Assembly (NCBI GenBank): GCA_963732005.1
Contig: CAVSXT010000005.1
Coordinates: forward strand, 744,001-808,000
Origin: JASLEW01 sp963732005
Lineage (GTDB): Bacteria > Acidobacteriota > Thermoanaerobaculia > Multivoradales > UBA5704
DNA: 64,000 bases
Direction: 5' to 3'
Shown: piece after piece, positions 7,404 through 17,228 of the stretch
Position numbering within the stretch: the first letter of the stretch is position 1
How the letters are laid out: each line of letters opens with the position of its first letter
Translations under genes and position numbers: made by a program
The notes under the pieces: generated by a model
The model's database searches: none
What the model saw: only the letters and a program-made list of their open reading frames with translations
Told to the model about the DNA's origin: nothing

Positions 7404-8527
7404 CCGGCCTTGCTCGGTACTGCCGCTTCCTGCTCGCGTACAACCTGGCGGTCATCGTCTGGGGCGCCTATGTGCGCGCCAGCGGCTCGGGGGCCGGATG
7501 CGGCAGCCACTGGCCGTCGTGCAACGGCGAGGCGGTACCGCTGGCGCCGTCAGCGGCAACCCTCGTCGAGTACTCCCATCGGCTGAGCAGCGGCCTGGTG
7601 GTGGTGCTGGTCGCCGTCCTGGTCGCCTGGACCATCCGCGTCAGGCCGGCAGGTCACCCGCTGCGGCGCGCCGCCGTCCTGTCCCTCGTCTTCACGCTCA
7701 CCGAGGCGGGGGTTGGCGCCGGCCTGGTGCTGTTCAAGCTGGTCGCCCATGACGAGTCGCTGGCCCGCGCCTTCGCCATCAGCGCCCATCTGCTGAACAC
7801 GCTGCTGCTGCTCGCCGCGCTGACCCTGGCCGCCCGGGCTGCCGGCGCCTTCCGCTCGGCGGCGGCCGGCGGGGCTGCCGCGGCGGCGGCTGGTGGAGCG
7901 GCGGCTGCCGGCTCGACGGGCCGATTCTTGCCGCCAGCCGGTGCCGGGGGCGGATTGCCGGGCGCGGCTACGCCTCCAGACCTGGGGAACGGGTCACCCG
8001 CCGCGGGTTTGCCGGACGCTACGGCGCCCCTGCGTGCCGGCAGCTCGGGCGAGCGAGGCCGATGGACCGGCTGGGCGTTCACTCTGGGCCTCGCCGGCAC
8101 CATGGCCCTCGCCGTCACCGGCGCCGTCGCGGCGCTGGGCGACACCCTCTTCCCCGCCTCCTCGTTGCAGCAGGGCCTGGCCCAGGACCTGTCGCCGGCG
8201 TCGCACCAGCTGCTGCGGCTGCGCAGCGTCCACCCGCTGCTGGCCGTCGCCGTCGGTATTTACCTGCTCTACCTGTGCCGCGAGGCGGCAGCGGGCGGCG
8301 GCGCGGCGCGGCGCTGGGGCGTCCGCCTGCGCTTCCTGGTGCTCGGCCAGGGGATGCTCGGGCTGCTCAACATCGCGCTGCTGGCGCCGGTCTGGCTGCA
8401 GCTCACCCACCTGCTGGTCGCCGACCTGGTCTGGATCGCCCTCGTCCTGATGACCTTCGAGACGCTGGCCGGCGCGCCGGCGCCCGCGCCGTTGCCGCCG
8501 CTGCTGCCGGCACCGGCGCGCGGCTGA
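7400..8527 (+). CDS. ctaA: heme A synthase (COX15/CtaA)
   Basis: 375 residues from the GTG at 7400. This start gives the expected N-terminus, a first membrane helix beginning CRFLLAYNLAVIVWGAYVR; the frame is open further upstream but overlaps the previous gene. The membrane core shows the conserved cysteine pair (GAGCGSHWPSCNG) and histidines in EYSHRLSSG, SAHLLNTLLL, ASHQLLRLRSVHPL and LTHLLVADLVW, which ligate the two hemes. It oxidises heme O to heme A in the inner membrane for the aa3-type oxidase at 35.8-39.5 kb. An Ala/Gly-rich insertion of about 75 residues (near 155-230) splits the two four-helix halves and is unusual for the family. Confidence 0.85.
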   Translation: MTGLARYCRFLLAYNLAVIVWGAYVRASGSGAGCGSHWPSCNGEAVPLAPSAATLVEYSHRLSSGLVVVLVAVLVAWTIRVRPAGHPLRRAAVLSLVFTLTEAGVGAGLVLFKLVAHDESLARAFAISAHLLNTLLLLAALTLAARAAGAFRSAAAGGAAAAAAGGAAAAGSTGRFLPPAGAGGGLPGAATPPDLGNGSPAAGLPDATAPLRAGSSGERGRWTGWAFTLGLAGTMALAVTGAVAALGDTLFPASSLQQGLAQDLSPASHQLLRLRSVHPLLAVAVGIYLLYLCREAAAGGGAARRWGVRLRFLVLGQGMLGLLNIALLAPVWLQLTHLLVADLVWIALVLMTFETLAGAPAPAPLPPLLPAPARG

Positions 8528-8595
8528 GCGCCGGCAGGCAAGTTCCAGAAAACGCGGCGCCGCTGCCGGCCCCTTCGGCTACACTGTCGGCCGCC

Positions 8596-11500
8596 ATGCC
8601 CAGACGCCACGACCTGCGCTCCATCCTCGTGCTCGGCTCCGGTCCCATCGTCATCGGTCAGGCCTGCGAGTTCGATTATTCCGGCACCCAGGCCTGCCGG
8701 GCGCTGCGCCGCGAAGGCTACCGGGTGGTGCTGGTGAACTCCAATCCGGCCACCATCATGACCGACCCCGACCTCTCCGACGCCACCTACGTCGAGCCGC
8801 TGGTGCCCGAGGTGGTGGAAAAGATCATGGAGCGCGAGCGGCCGGATGCGCTGCTGCCCACCGTCGGCGGCCAGACCGCCATCAACCTCGCCATCGCCCT
8901 TTCCGAGCGCGGCACGCTCGAGCGCCTCGGCGTCGAGGTGCTGGGGGCCGGGATCGCGGCGTTGCGCCTGGGCGAGGACCGCCAGCTGTTCAAGCAGGCG
9001 ATGGAGGAGGTGGGGCTCGAGGTGCCGCGCAGCGGTTACGCCACCAGTCTCGAGGAGGCGCGGCAGATCGCCGCCGGCCTCGGCTATCCGCTGATCGTGC
9101 GGCCCAGCTTCACCCTCGGCGGCGAGGGCGGCGGCGCCGCCTACAACCGCGACGAGCTCGACGAGGTGGTGGCGGCGGCGATCGCGGCCAGCCCGGCAGG
9201 CAGCGTGCTGGTCGAGCAGTCGGTGCTCGGCTGGAAGGAGTTCGAGCTCGAGGTGATGCGCGACACCGCCGACAACGCCATCGTCGTCTGCTCGGTGGAG
9301 AACGTCGACGCGATGGGGGTGCACACCGGCGACTCGATCACCGTCGCGCCGCAGCAGACGCTCTCCGACCGCGAGTACCAGGAGATGCGCGACGACGCCT
9401 TCAAGGTGATCCGGCGGATCGGCGTGGCGACCGGCGGCTCCAACATCCAGTTCGCCGTCGATCCCGCGACCGGTCGGCGGCTGGTGATCGAGATGAACCC
9501 GCGGGTGTCGCGCAGCTCCGCCCTGGCGTCGAAGGCGACCGGCTTCCCGATCGCCAAGATCGCCGCGCTGCTGGCGGTCGGCTACACCCTCGACGAGGTC
9601 GCCAACGACATCACCGGCAAGACCTACGCCGCCTTCGAGCCGACGCTCGACTACACGGTGGTCAAGATCCCGCGCTGGGCGTTCGAGAAGTTCCCCGACA
9701 CCCCGACCACCCTGGGGACGGCGATGAAGTCGGTGGGCGAGGTGATGGCCATCGGCGCCACCTTCGGCGAGGCGCTGATGAAGGGCCTCTCGTCGCTCGA
9801 GCTGGACGGCAGCCTGGCGGCGCGCGAGCGGCGCATGGGAGACCCGGTGCGCTTGCGCCAACGCCTGGCGGTCCCCAACTGGGAGCGGTTGTTCGCGGTG
9901 TTCGCCGCCCTGCGCCAGGGGTGGAGCCCGGAGGAGGTGGCGCTGGTGTCGCACATCGACCCCTGGTTCCTGCGCGAGATCGCCGCCATCGTCGAGCTGG
10001 AGGCCGAGGTCGCCTGCTGGGACCTCGGCTCGATCCCGGCGCCGCTGCTGCGCCGCGCCAAGACCCTCGGGCTGACCGACGCCCGGCTCGCCGGCCTGCT
10101 GCATGCCGAGGAGCCGGCGGTGGCGCAGGCGCGGGCCAGCCGCGGGGTGCACCGCATCTACCGCCGGGTCGACACCTGCGCCGCGGAGTTCCCCGCCACC
10201 ACCCCCTACATGTACTCCACCTTCGGCGATCCCGCCGACGACGAGAGCGAGCCGAGCTCCCGCGACAAGGTGGTGATCCTGGGCTCCGGACCCAACCGCA
10301 TCGGCCAGGGGATCGAGTTCGACTACTGCTGCGTCCACGCCGCCCTGGCCCTGCGCCAGGCCGGCTACGAAACGGTGATGGTCAACTGCAACCCGGAGAC
10401 GGTGTCGACCGATTACGACACCTCCGACCGCCTGTATTTCGAGCCGTTGACGCTCGAGCACGTGCTGGCGGTGATCGAGCGCGAGCGGCCGCGCGGCGTC
10501 ATCATCCAGCTGGGCGGTCAGACGCCGCTCAAGCTGGCCCATGGCCTGGAGGCCGCCGGCGCACCGCTCTGGGGCACTCCGCCGGAAGCCATCGACCTCG
10601 CCGAGGACCGCCAGCGCTTCGGCCAGCTGCTTGCCGAGGAGGGCATCCTGCAGCCCGAGAACGGCACCGCCTCCTCGCTGCCGGAGGCGATCGAGGTGGC
10701 GCGCCGCATTGGCTTTCCGGTGCTGGTGCGGCCGAGCTACGTGCTGGGCGGTCGCGCCATGGCGATCTGCTACGACCCGCCGACGCTCGAGCACTTCATG
10801 CGCGCGGCGGCCGAGGTCTCGCCGGGCCATCCGGTGCTGCTGGACCGCTTCCTCGAGGACGCCTTCGAGGTGGACCTCGACATGATCGCCGACCGCGAGC
10901 AGGCGGTGGTGGCCGGCATCCTCCAGCACATCGAGGAGGCGGGCATCCACTCCGGCGACTCCGTCGCGGTGCTGCCTCCCTACAAGATCTCGGCGGCCGA
11001 TCAGGACGCGATGCGCGGCATCGCGCGCCGGCTGGCCCTGCGCCTTGGCGTCGTCGGGTTGATGAACGTGCAGTTCGCGCTGAAGGACGGCCGCATCTAC
11101 GTCCTGGAGGTCAACCCGCGGGCGTCGCGCACGGTGCCGTTCATCGCCAAGGCGGTGGGCGTGCCGCTGGTGGCGGTGGCGGTGCGGGTGATGGCCGGCG
11201 AGAGCCTGGCCGCCATCGGTTTCGTCGCCGAGCCGCGGGTGCCGGGAGTGTTCGTGAAGGCGCCGGTCTTCCCCTTCCGCCGCTTCCCGGGCGTCGACCC
11301 GGTGCTGGGCCCGGAGATGAAGTCCACCGGCGAGGTGATGGGGGCCAGCTCGGCTTTCGGCAATGCCTTCGCCAAGGCGTGGCTGGGAGCCGGCCACAAG
11401 CTGCCGCTGGCCGGCGCCACGTTCCTGTCGGTGCACGATCAGGACAAGCCGGCGCTGCTGCCGGTCGCCCGGCGCTTCTCCGAGCTGGGCTTCGAGCTGG

Positions 11501-11838
11501 TGGCGACCGCCGGCACCGCCGCCTTCCTGCGCGCCCACGGGCTCACCGTGCGGCTGGCGCTCAAGGTGCACGAGGCGCGCCCGCACATCGGTGACCAGCT
11601 GATCAACGGCGAGGTCGCGCTGGTGGTCAACACGCCGCTGGGGCGTGCATCGCACGAGGACGACACGGTCATCCGCCGCATCGCGCTGCGCTACGACGTG
11701 CCCTGCATCACCACGCTTTCAGGCGCCATGGCCGCGGCCGAGGGCATCGCCGCCCTGCGCCGCGATGGGCTGGCGGTGAGCTCGCTGCAGGAGATCTACG
11801 CCGCCGCCGCGGCGCCCGCCGCGGTGCCGGCGGTCTAG
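8596..11838 (+). CDS. carB: carbamoyl-phosphate synthase large subunit
   Basis: 1,080 residues, normal for CarB. The two homologous halves are each an ATP-grasp unit: the first begins VLGSGPIVIGQACEFDYSGT, the second (from about residue 556) VILGSGPNRIGQGIEFDYC. The C-terminal MGS-like allosteric domain starts near residue 940 (FLSVHDQDKPALLPVARRF). It makes carbamoyl phosphate from bicarbonate, ammonia (from the CarA glutaminase) and two ATP for arginine and pyrimidine synthesis. carA is not in this window, so the subunits are encoded apart. The start at 8596 matches the conserved MPRRHDLRSILVLG N-terminus. Confidence 0.97.
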   Translation: MPRRHDLRSILVLGSGPIVIGQACEFDYSGTQACRALRREGYRVVLVNSNPATIMTDPDLSDATYVEPLVPEVVEKIMERERPDALLPTVGGQTAINLAIALSERGTLERLGVEVLGAGIAALRLGEDRQLFKQAMEEVGLEVPRSGYATSLEEARQIAAGLGYPLIVRPSFTLGGEGGGAAYNRDELDEVVAAAIAASPAGSVLVEQSVLGWKEFELEVMRDTADNAIVVCSVENVDAMGVHTGDSITVAPQQTLSDREYQEMRDDAFKVIRRIGVATGGSNIQFAVDPATGRRLVIEMNPRVSRSSALASKATGFPIAKIAALLAVGYTLDEVANDITGKTYAAFEPTLDYTVVKIPRWAFEKFPDTPTTLGTAMKSVGEVMAIGATFGEALMKGLSSLELDGSLAARERRMGDPVRLRQRLAVPNWERLFAVFAALRQGWSPEEVALVSHIDPWFLREIAAIVELEAEVACWDLGSIPAPLLRRAKTLGLTDARLAGLLHAEEPAVAQARASRGVHRIYRRVDTCAAEFPATTPYMYSTFGDPADDESEPSSRDKVVILGSGPNRIGQGIEFDYCCVHAALALRQAGYETVMVNCNPETVSTDYDTSDRLYFEPLTLEHVLAVIERERPRGVIIQLGGQTPLKLAHGLEAAGAPLWGTPPEAIDLAEDRQRFGQLLAEEGILQPENGTASSLPEAIEVARRIGFPVLVRPSYVLGGRAMAICYDPPTLEHFMRAAAEVSPGHPVLLDRFLEDAFEVDLDMIADREQAVVAGILQHIEEAGIHSGDSVAVLPPYKISAADQDAMRGIARRLALRLGVVGLMNVQFALKDGRIYVLEVNPRASRTVPFIAKAVGVPLVAVAVRVMAGESLAAIGFVAEPRVPGVFVKAPVFPFRRFPGVDPVLGPEMKSTGEVMGASSAFGNAFAKAWLGAGHKLPLAGATFLSVHDQDKPALLPVARRFSELGFELVATAGTAAFLRAHGLTVRLALKVHEARPHIGDQLINGEVALVVNTPLGRASHEDDTVIRRIALRYDVPCITTLSGAMAAAEGIAALRRDGLAVSSLQEIYAAAAAPAAVPAV

Positions 11839-11851
11839 GAGCCGCAGGCCT

Positions 11852-14755
11852 CTAAGGATAATACCCGCGAGCAGTTCGCGCCTTGAGATTGGACTGGCGC
11901 ATCTTGACCTCGATCTGACGATAGCCGCCGGCGCCCGCCGCGACTCCCGACTGGAAGGCGAGCAGGTAGCGGCTGCGCAGCTCCTGCTCGATCTCGGCAT
12001 AGACGCCGGCCAGCTCGGCCGCCCTGCTGACGTAGAAGACCTTGCCGCCGGTCGCCTCGCCCAGGCGGCTGAGCTTGCCGCGGATGCCGACCTGGTGCCG
12101 CGGGATGTTGAGGCCGATGGTGTAGATCGCGACGCCGCTGCGCTTGGCGTACTCGAGCGCCTCGTCGTAGGTGAGCTGGCTGGTGTTGTCGTCGCCGTCC
12201 GAGAGCAGCACCAGGGCGCGCTGGCCGCGGGTGCCGCGGAAGTAGAACAGGCTCTGCACCAACGCGTCGTGGATCGAGGTGGAGCCGTCCGCCTGCAGCT
12301 TCTCGAGCGAGCGGGCGGCGGCACGGGGATCGTCGGTGAGCGGCATGCGCAGCACCGGGCGGTCCGAGAAGGTGAGGGTGAAGCAGCGGTCGCCGGGGCG
12401 CACCATGCGCTCGAGGAAGCCGCCGGCAGCGCGCTGCGCTTCGCCCAGCGAGCTGGCCATCGAGCCCGAGGTGTCGATGAGGATGCCCAGGGTGAGCGGC
12501 AGGTTCTCGACCAGCTCGAACTTCTCCAGCTTCTGCGGCTGGCCGCTCTCGAGCACCTCGAAATCGCCGGCGGTGAGGCCGCGCACCAGCTGGCCGGCGC
12601 CGTCGAGGACCGTGGTGTAGAGCTCGATGACGTTGACCGCCAGGTTCTCGACGTAGTCGGGTGAGCGCAGGAAGCGGACGTCCTCGGCGCGCGTGCCGTC
12701 GTCGAGCTGGGCGGCAACGGTCAGGTAGACGGTGTCGCCCGCCGCCGGCACGTCGATGGTCGCGGCCCAGGGCGGCTGGGTGACCTTGGCCACCAGCTGG
12801 TCGTTGAGCCGGAACTCGACGAGCTCGACGCGCCGCTCCGACGGCACCGTGATCTCGACGGTCGCCGCGGTCTTGCCGACCGCCCGCGAGCCGCGGGCGG
12901 GCTGCTGGATGGCCACCGCCAGGCCGCCGCGCGGCTGGTTCAGCACCAGACGGTCGGAGGCGATCAACTTGCCGTGGATGTCGTAGCCGTCGGCGTTGAC
13001 CACTTGCTCGGTCGGCAGCCGCTTGAGGCGCAGCTCGACGCTGTAGGGCGGACTGTTGCGCGCGTACTGCGGCTTGTTGTCGACCGAGAACACCACCTTG
13101 GTGATCCGCGTGCCGGTGACCAGCGCCTGCGCCCGCCAGAGCCCGAACACCACGTCGTCCTCGGGCGGTTCCAGGGCCACGGTGTCGGGCGGCAGCTTCT
13201 CGAGGTGCTGGCCGCCGACGCGCTGGCGCTGCGCTTCCTGGCCCTCCGGCAGGCTGGCCACCACCGCCGCCGCCGGCGGCGTGATCGGCTGCGCCGGCAC
13301 CACGAAGCCGCGCGCCACATGCGCTTCCGCGCCGTTGCCATCGTCCCTGATCTTGAGGCGAAGCACGAATGGCCGCCGGGGCCGCAGGGGGCAATCGAGC
13401 GCGATGGTCACCGGCTGGCCGGCAGCGGGCGGCTGCAGGCGATAGCGAAAACGGAAGCTCTCGAAGATGTGGCCGGCGTTCTCGACCGCGCCCTCGACCG
13501 TGATGCCGACCACCTGCCTGGTGGTGGCGGCGTTAGCGGGGGTGGTGGCAGAGGCGGCCGCGGTTTCGGCGCCGCCGGTGCCTGGTGAAGCTGGCGAGGC
13601 CGTCGCGCTCTTGGCGCCCTGGGATGCCGGCGCTTTCGGCGCCGCTCCGCCGGCGGGGGCGGGCTCGCTCTCGCTGCCGGAGGAGGGGCCCTGCTCGACG
13701 ACCCGTCCGTTGGCGATCACCTGAGCGATCGCTCGGATGACGATGCGCTGCCCCTCCCATTCGGGGAACTGCAGCTCGAGCTTGGGCACCGCCAGCGGCG
13801 CTTGCTGGTTGGCGTTCTGCGTGGTGGCCGCCTGCCGCGTCCATTGCGCGAGGTCGCCGGGCGGATCGAGCAGCTTCTCGCCGTCGCCGCCGTCCGGGCG
13901 CTGGGCATAGGCGTGTCGGGCCTTCTCGGAGCCCTCGCCGCCGCGGCCGCCGCTCAGGCCGCCGATGCCGGTGACCTTGTCGATCAGCGTCGCCTGCTTG
14001 CACAGCCGCAGGTCGAAGCGCTTGCCGCCGCCGATGCCGTGATGCTCCTCCCACTGCTCGAGCCAGTTCTCCATCTCGCCTTCGTAGAGGACGCGCTTGC
14101 CGTCCTGCTCCGTCCAGGCGCGGAAGGGCTCGTCGGGCTCGGGGCGATAGACCACGATGCTGCCGGAGCGATTTGCCGCCTCGGCGCCGCTCTTGTAGGT
14201 CCACACCTCGATCGGCTTGAAGGTGGTGCCGCAATCGAGGATCGTGCGCTCGGCTGGGGTGCCGTCGAGAAACAGCAGCTGCGCCCGCACGTCGGCGGGC
14301 GACACGAACTTGGCGGCGGCGAGGCGCTGGCGGCGCTCGATGGCTTCCCGCAACGCGCTCGCCGGCGTGGTGCCGTTCGGGGCGCGCGCCAGGAAATCGT
14401 CGATCCAATGTTGCCGCGCGCCGACGTCCATGTGGAGCAGGGCGGTGCGCTGGAAGTCGGTCAGCAGCAGCTGCGGCCCATCCTGGAAGAAGGCGCGCTG
14501 CGGCTCCGGCCACTGCACCGGATCCTCGGGTGGCGGCGGGGGCGGCGGCACCACCGCGGGCGATAGCGTGGTGGGGCCGGCGGGGGCGGCGGGCGTGCCG
14601 GCGGGCAATTCCGCAACCGATGGTGGCGCGGAAACCGGCGGCACGACCGGCGACAGGGCAAGCGCGGGGCTCGGCCGCCGCGCCTGCAAGGCCGGCGAGG
14701 GCAGGAGCAGGAGCGCCGCGAGCAGCGGCAACGCGGACTTCGATCGTGATCTCAC
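11852..14755 (-). CDS. secreted VWFA-related protein with GWxTD-like N-terminus
   Basis: 967 residues from a GTG at 14755, chosen because it gives a signal peptide directly (MRSRSKSALPLLAALLLLPS). Residues about 60-220 hold a GWxTD-type domain (DVRAQLLFLDGTPAERT, then FKPIEVWTY). A middle part rich in Ala/Pro/Gly and beta strands follows. From about residue 700 comes the acidobacterial VWFA-related domain: NVIELYTTVLDGAGQLVRG leads in, the MIDAS motif is DTSGS near residue 757, then GSTSIHDAL and LLSDGDDNTS. MIDAS residues look intact, so metal-dependent ligand binding outside the cytoplasm is likely. It converges with carB at a 13-bp gap. Role beyond a secreted or surface adhesion-type protein is unknown. 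Confidence 0.8.
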   Translation of the reverse strand: MRSRSKSALPLLAALLLLPSPALQARRPSPALALSPVVPPVSAPPSVAELPAGTPAAPAGPTTLSPAVVPPPPPPPEDPVQWPEPQRAFFQDGPQLLLTDFQRTALLHMDVGARQHWIDDFLARAPNGTTPASALREAIERRQRLAAAKFVSPADVRAQLLFLDGTPAERTILDCGTTFKPIEVWTYKSGAEAANRSGSIVVYRPEPDEPFRAWTEQDGKRVLYEGEMENWLEQWEEHHGIGGGKRFDLRLCKQATLIDKVTGIGGLSGGRGGEGSEKARHAYAQRPDGGDGEKLLDPPGDLAQWTRQAATTQNANQQAPLAVPKLELQFPEWEGQRIVIRAIAQVIANGRVVEQGPSSGSESEPAPAGGAAPKAPASQGAKSATASPASPGTGGAETAAASATTPANAATTRQVVGITVEGAVENAGHIFESFRFRYRLQPPAAGQPVTIALDCPLRPRRPFVLRLKIRDDGNGAEAHVARGFVVPAQPITPPAAAVVASLPEGQEAQRQRVGGQHLEKLPPDTVALEPPEDDVVFGLWRAQALVTGTRITKVVFSVDNKPQYARNSPPYSVELRLKRLPTEQVVNADGYDIHGKLIASDRLVLNQPRGGLAVAIQQPARGSRAVGKTAATVEITVPSERRVELVEFRLNDQLVAKVTQPPWAATIDVPAAGDTVYLTVAAQLDDGTRAEDVRFLRSPDYVENLAVNVIELYTTVLDGAGQLVRGLTAGDFEVLESGQPQKLEKFELVENLPLTLGILIDTSGSMASSLGEAQRAAGGFLERMVRPGDRCFTLTFSDRPVLRMPLTDDPRAAARSLEKLQADGSTSIHDALVQSLFYFRGTRGQRALVLLSDGDDNTSQLTYDEALEYAKRSGVAIYTIGLNIPRHQVGIRGKLSRLGEATGGKVFYVSRAAELAGVYAEIEQELRSRYLLAFQSGVAAGAGGYRQIEVKMRQSNLKARTARGYYP

Positions 14756-14843
14756 GGCCGCGAGTATTGCATGGTGGGTGCCACGCCGGAGGCGGCCGGC
14801 TTTGGCGCTGGCGCGCCAAGCGATAGTATGGCATCGATACGTC

Positions 14844-15929
14844 ATGCCGCGACATCAGCGAAACGCCCCGATCCGCACCTGGGAAGCCGGGGATTCGGTC
14901 CAGGGCTACGCGCTGCTCACCAAGAAGGAGCTGCGCCAGGACCGCAACGGCAAGAGCTATCTCGACATGGAGCTCGCCGACGCCAGCGCCTCGATCGTCG
15001 CCAAGGTGTGGGCCGACAGCCCGGCCCTGAACGGCCAGTTCGATCTGCACCGCTTCATCGCCTTCCGCGGCACGGTCAAGAGCTATCGCGACCAGCTGCA
15101 GCTCACCATCGACGATTGCCGCGAGGCGACCGACGACGATCGCCGCCTCGGCTTCGACGAAGCGCTGCTGGTCCCGTCCACCCGCGAGGACATCGACGAT
15201 CTGTGGATGAGACTCCGCAGCCTGCTCGAAACCGAGGTGGAGCGCCCGGCGCTGCGCCGGCTGGCCGCCGAGACGCTGGCCGCCTACGGGGCGGAGCTGC
15301 GCGAGCATCCGGCCGCCAAGTCGATCCATCACGCTTACCGCGGCGGCCTGCTGGAGCATGTCGTCTCGATGGCCGAGATGGCGGCGGCGGTCTGCCGCCA
15401 CTACCGTGACCTGGACCGCGACCTGATGTTGCTCGGCGTGCTCTTCCACGACCTCGGCAAGCTGCGCGAGCTGGGAGCGATGCCCGCCAACGATTACACG
15501 CTCGAAGGGCGGCTGATCGGGCACGTGGTGCTCGGCCGCGACCTGCTGCGCGAGCGCTGCGCCGCCATCCCCGACTTCCCCGACGACCTGCGGCTGCTGC
15601 TCGAGCACCTGGTGCTGTCGCACCAGGGCAAGAAGGAGTTCAGCTCGCCGGTGGAGCCGATGACGCTCGAGGCGGTGGCGCTGCACTTCATCGACGATCT
15701 CGACGCCAAGCTCAACCAGCTGCGCATCGCCCGCGAGACCTCGCCGGGCATGCTCTACCACCGCGGTATGGCGCGCTACCTCTATCTGCCGGCGCCTGAT
15801 GGGCCGCCGCCGCCCGAGTCCCTCGAAGGCGCCGGTCCCCAGGAGGCCCCGGCGCCCGAGCAGCCGGGCCTCTTCGGCGAGGCGGCCACGACCGTCGCCG
15901 CCGCGGCGGCGCCGGCCGGCCGCACCTGA
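14844..15929 (+). CDS. OB-fold plus HD-domain protein, YhaM-like 3'-5' exoribonuclease family
   Basis: 361 residues from ATG 14844. Residues about 5-95 form an OB-fold nucleic-acid-binding domain (VQGYALLTKKELRQ... FRGTVKSY). Residues about 155-290 are an HD domain: IHHAYRGGLLEH gives the first His, LLGVLFHDLGKLREL the HD pair, and LVLSHQGKKEF the later His. This order is that of YhaM (CbfI) 3'-5' exoribonucleases. The last 45 residues are a Pro/Ala-rich tail. It is divergent from the VWFA gene, with under 90 bp between starts. A role in RNA turnover is likely by family; substrate is not shown by the sequence. Confidence 0.8.
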   Translation: MPRHQRNAPIRTWEAGDSVQGYALLTKKELRQDRNGKSYLDMELADASASIVAKVWADSPALNGQFDLHRFIAFRGTVKSYRDQLQLTIDDCREATDDDRRLGFDEALLVPSTREDIDDLWMRLRSLLETEVERPALRRLAAETLAAYGAELREHPAAKSIHHAYRGGLLEHVVSMAEMAAAVCRHYRDLDRDLMLLGVLFHDLGKLRELGAMPANDYTLEGRLIGHVVLGRDLLRERCAAIPDFPDDLRLLLEHLVLSHQGKKEFSSPVEPMTLEAVALHFIDDLDAKLNQLRIARETSPGMLYHRGMARYLYLPAPDGPPPPESLEGAGPQEAPAPEQPGLFGEAATTVAAAAAPAGRT

Positions 15930-15930
15930 A

Positions 15931-15952
15931 CGCCGGCGGAGTGCGTCCGGCG
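15931..15952. terminator. small hairpin between convergent genes
   Basis: CGCCGG at 15931-15936 pairs with CCGGCG at 15947-15952 around a 10-base loop. It fills the 24-bp gap between two convergent stops. No T-run, so a weak bidirectional terminator at best. Confidence 0.3.
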
Positions 15953-15953
15953 C

Positions 15954-17021
15954 TCAGCGACTCTTGGTGCTGGCCGCCGCCCCCGCTGCAGGCACCGCCG
16001 GCACCGCCGGCAGGTCGCGATAGGCGAAGGTCAGCTCGACCGCCTGGCGCGGCCTGCCATCCACCTCGACGTAGGGATAGACGAAGTAGTTGAGCGGCGC
16101 CCCCTGCTGCGGCGGCGCGAGCACCAGGTCCCGCCCGGCCGAGAACTGCACCCGGTTTTCGTCCAGGGCGCCGAAGAAATACTCCTTCTTCTCCGGATGC
16201 TTGCGCGCCTCGGAGGCGTCCACCGGCACCCAACCGTGGCCGGCGAGATAGAACTCCGACCAGCAGTGATAGCCGCCGATTTTGCCCGCGCCGCGGTCCG
16301 GTGGGATGGGGAAGCCGATCTCGAACTTCGCCGGGATCCCAACCGCCCGCGCGAGGCCGGTGAACAACGCATGGAAGTCGGTGCAGTTGCCGCGCTTCGC
16401 GTCGCAGGCCCAGTAGATGTCGCCCTGGCCCCAGCCGGTGCCCTGCTTGTCGTAGCTCATCGTCGCCACCACGTAGTCGTAGATCGCCCGCGCCTTCTCG
16501 AGGTCGGTGCGCTTGCCCGCGGTCACGCTCTGCGCCAGGGTGCGGATGCGCTCGTCGTTGGGCACCAGCCGGTCGGGCCGCAGCCAGTGCGCCACCGCCG
16601 GTTGCAGCTGCCCCTGCCAGCGTTCCTGCGCCCCGCCGAAAGGCCGGCTGACCCATTCGGCGCGGGTCACCCGCACCGTCATCGCCACGGCGATCGTCGA
16701 GCGGTCGGGGTGCTCGGCCGCGAGGTGGAGCACGCTGTTGCCCAGCAGCGGCTCCCTGCGGACCTCGGTCGGGTAAGGAGCGGAGACGCCGGCCACCTCC
16801 ACGTTCTGGTTGGCGTCGCTGGTCGGATAGGGGACCCAGATCTCGACCCGCGCCGCTCCGGCGGGAAGGTCTCGCACCACCGCCTCGTAGGTCAGCTCGA
16901 ACGTCCGCGCCCGCGGCGCGGCGGCCGCATCGCCGGCGCCGGCGACGCTCGGAGAACCGCCCGCCAGGGCTGCCGCCGTCAGGAGCGCCACCGGGATCAG
17001 CCTGGACGTCACTCTGGACAT
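15954..17021 (-). CDS. periplasmic transglutaminase-like cysteine peptidase-fold protein
   Basis: 355 residues. ATG 17021 is preferred over the ATG two codons upstream because AGGAGG (17028-17033) touches the upstream ATG but is six bases from this one. A Sec signal peptide covers about residues 1-30 (VALLTAAALAGGSPSVAGAG). The transglutaminase-like core has the Cys-His-Asp triad in context: RGNCTDFHALF (Cys near 210), GYHCWSEFY (His near 251) and WVPVDASEA (Asp near 266). The end carries two 9-bp repeats (PAVPAVPA). Family members act as proteases or crosslinkers, or have unknown periplasmic roles; the substrate is unknown. Confidence 0.8.
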   Translation of the reverse strand: MSRVTSRLIPVALLTAAALAGGSPSVAGAGDAAAAPRARTFELTYEAVVRDLPAGAARVEIWVPYPTSDANQNVEVAGVSAPYPTEVRREPLLGNSVLHLAAEHPDRSTIAVAMTVRVTRAEWVSRPFGGAQERWQGQLQPAVAHWLRPDRLVPNDERIRTLAQSVTAGKRTDLEKARAIYDYVVATMSYDKQGTGWGQGDIYWACDAKRGNCTDFHALFTGLARAVGIPAKFEIGFPIPPDRGAGKIGGYHCWSEFYLAGHGWVPVDASEARKHPEKKEYFFGALDENRVQFSAGRDLVLAPPQQGAPLNYFVYPYVEVDGRPRQAVELTFAYRDLPAVPAVPAAGAAASTKSR

Positions 17022-17087
17022 GATCATCCTCCTGGTTGCCGGCGAGGGTATCGCATCGGGCGCCGTGCGTGGATACCGCGGCCCCGT

Positions 17088-17127
17088 CTCGCGAGAGGTA
17101 GTGGGGTATCCCCCACCACCTCGCGAG
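17088..17127. promoter_or_regulatory. large imperfect inverted repeat in a divergent promoter region
   Basis: CTCGCG... at 17088-17106 pairs with 17111-17127 around TATC, forming about 16 base pairs with one mismatch and a 2-base bulge. It sits in the 207-bp gap between the divergent transglutaminase and DUF2277 genes, so it may be an operator for either or a stable leader structure (inference). Confidence 0.4.
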
Positions 17128-17228
17128 CGACGGTTTTGCCGAGCTCTCGGCCCGCGCTATCCTCTCTCCTGTCCTTGGCGTGCCGGCGTGTCCGGCGTGC
17201 CGGCGATGGGAAGCGAGGCGACAGGACC

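Noticed and set aside
8269..11655. Very long open frame on the minus strand opposite carB
   Set aside because: Open because of GC codon bias; its translation has no recognisable domains and carB is unambiguous.
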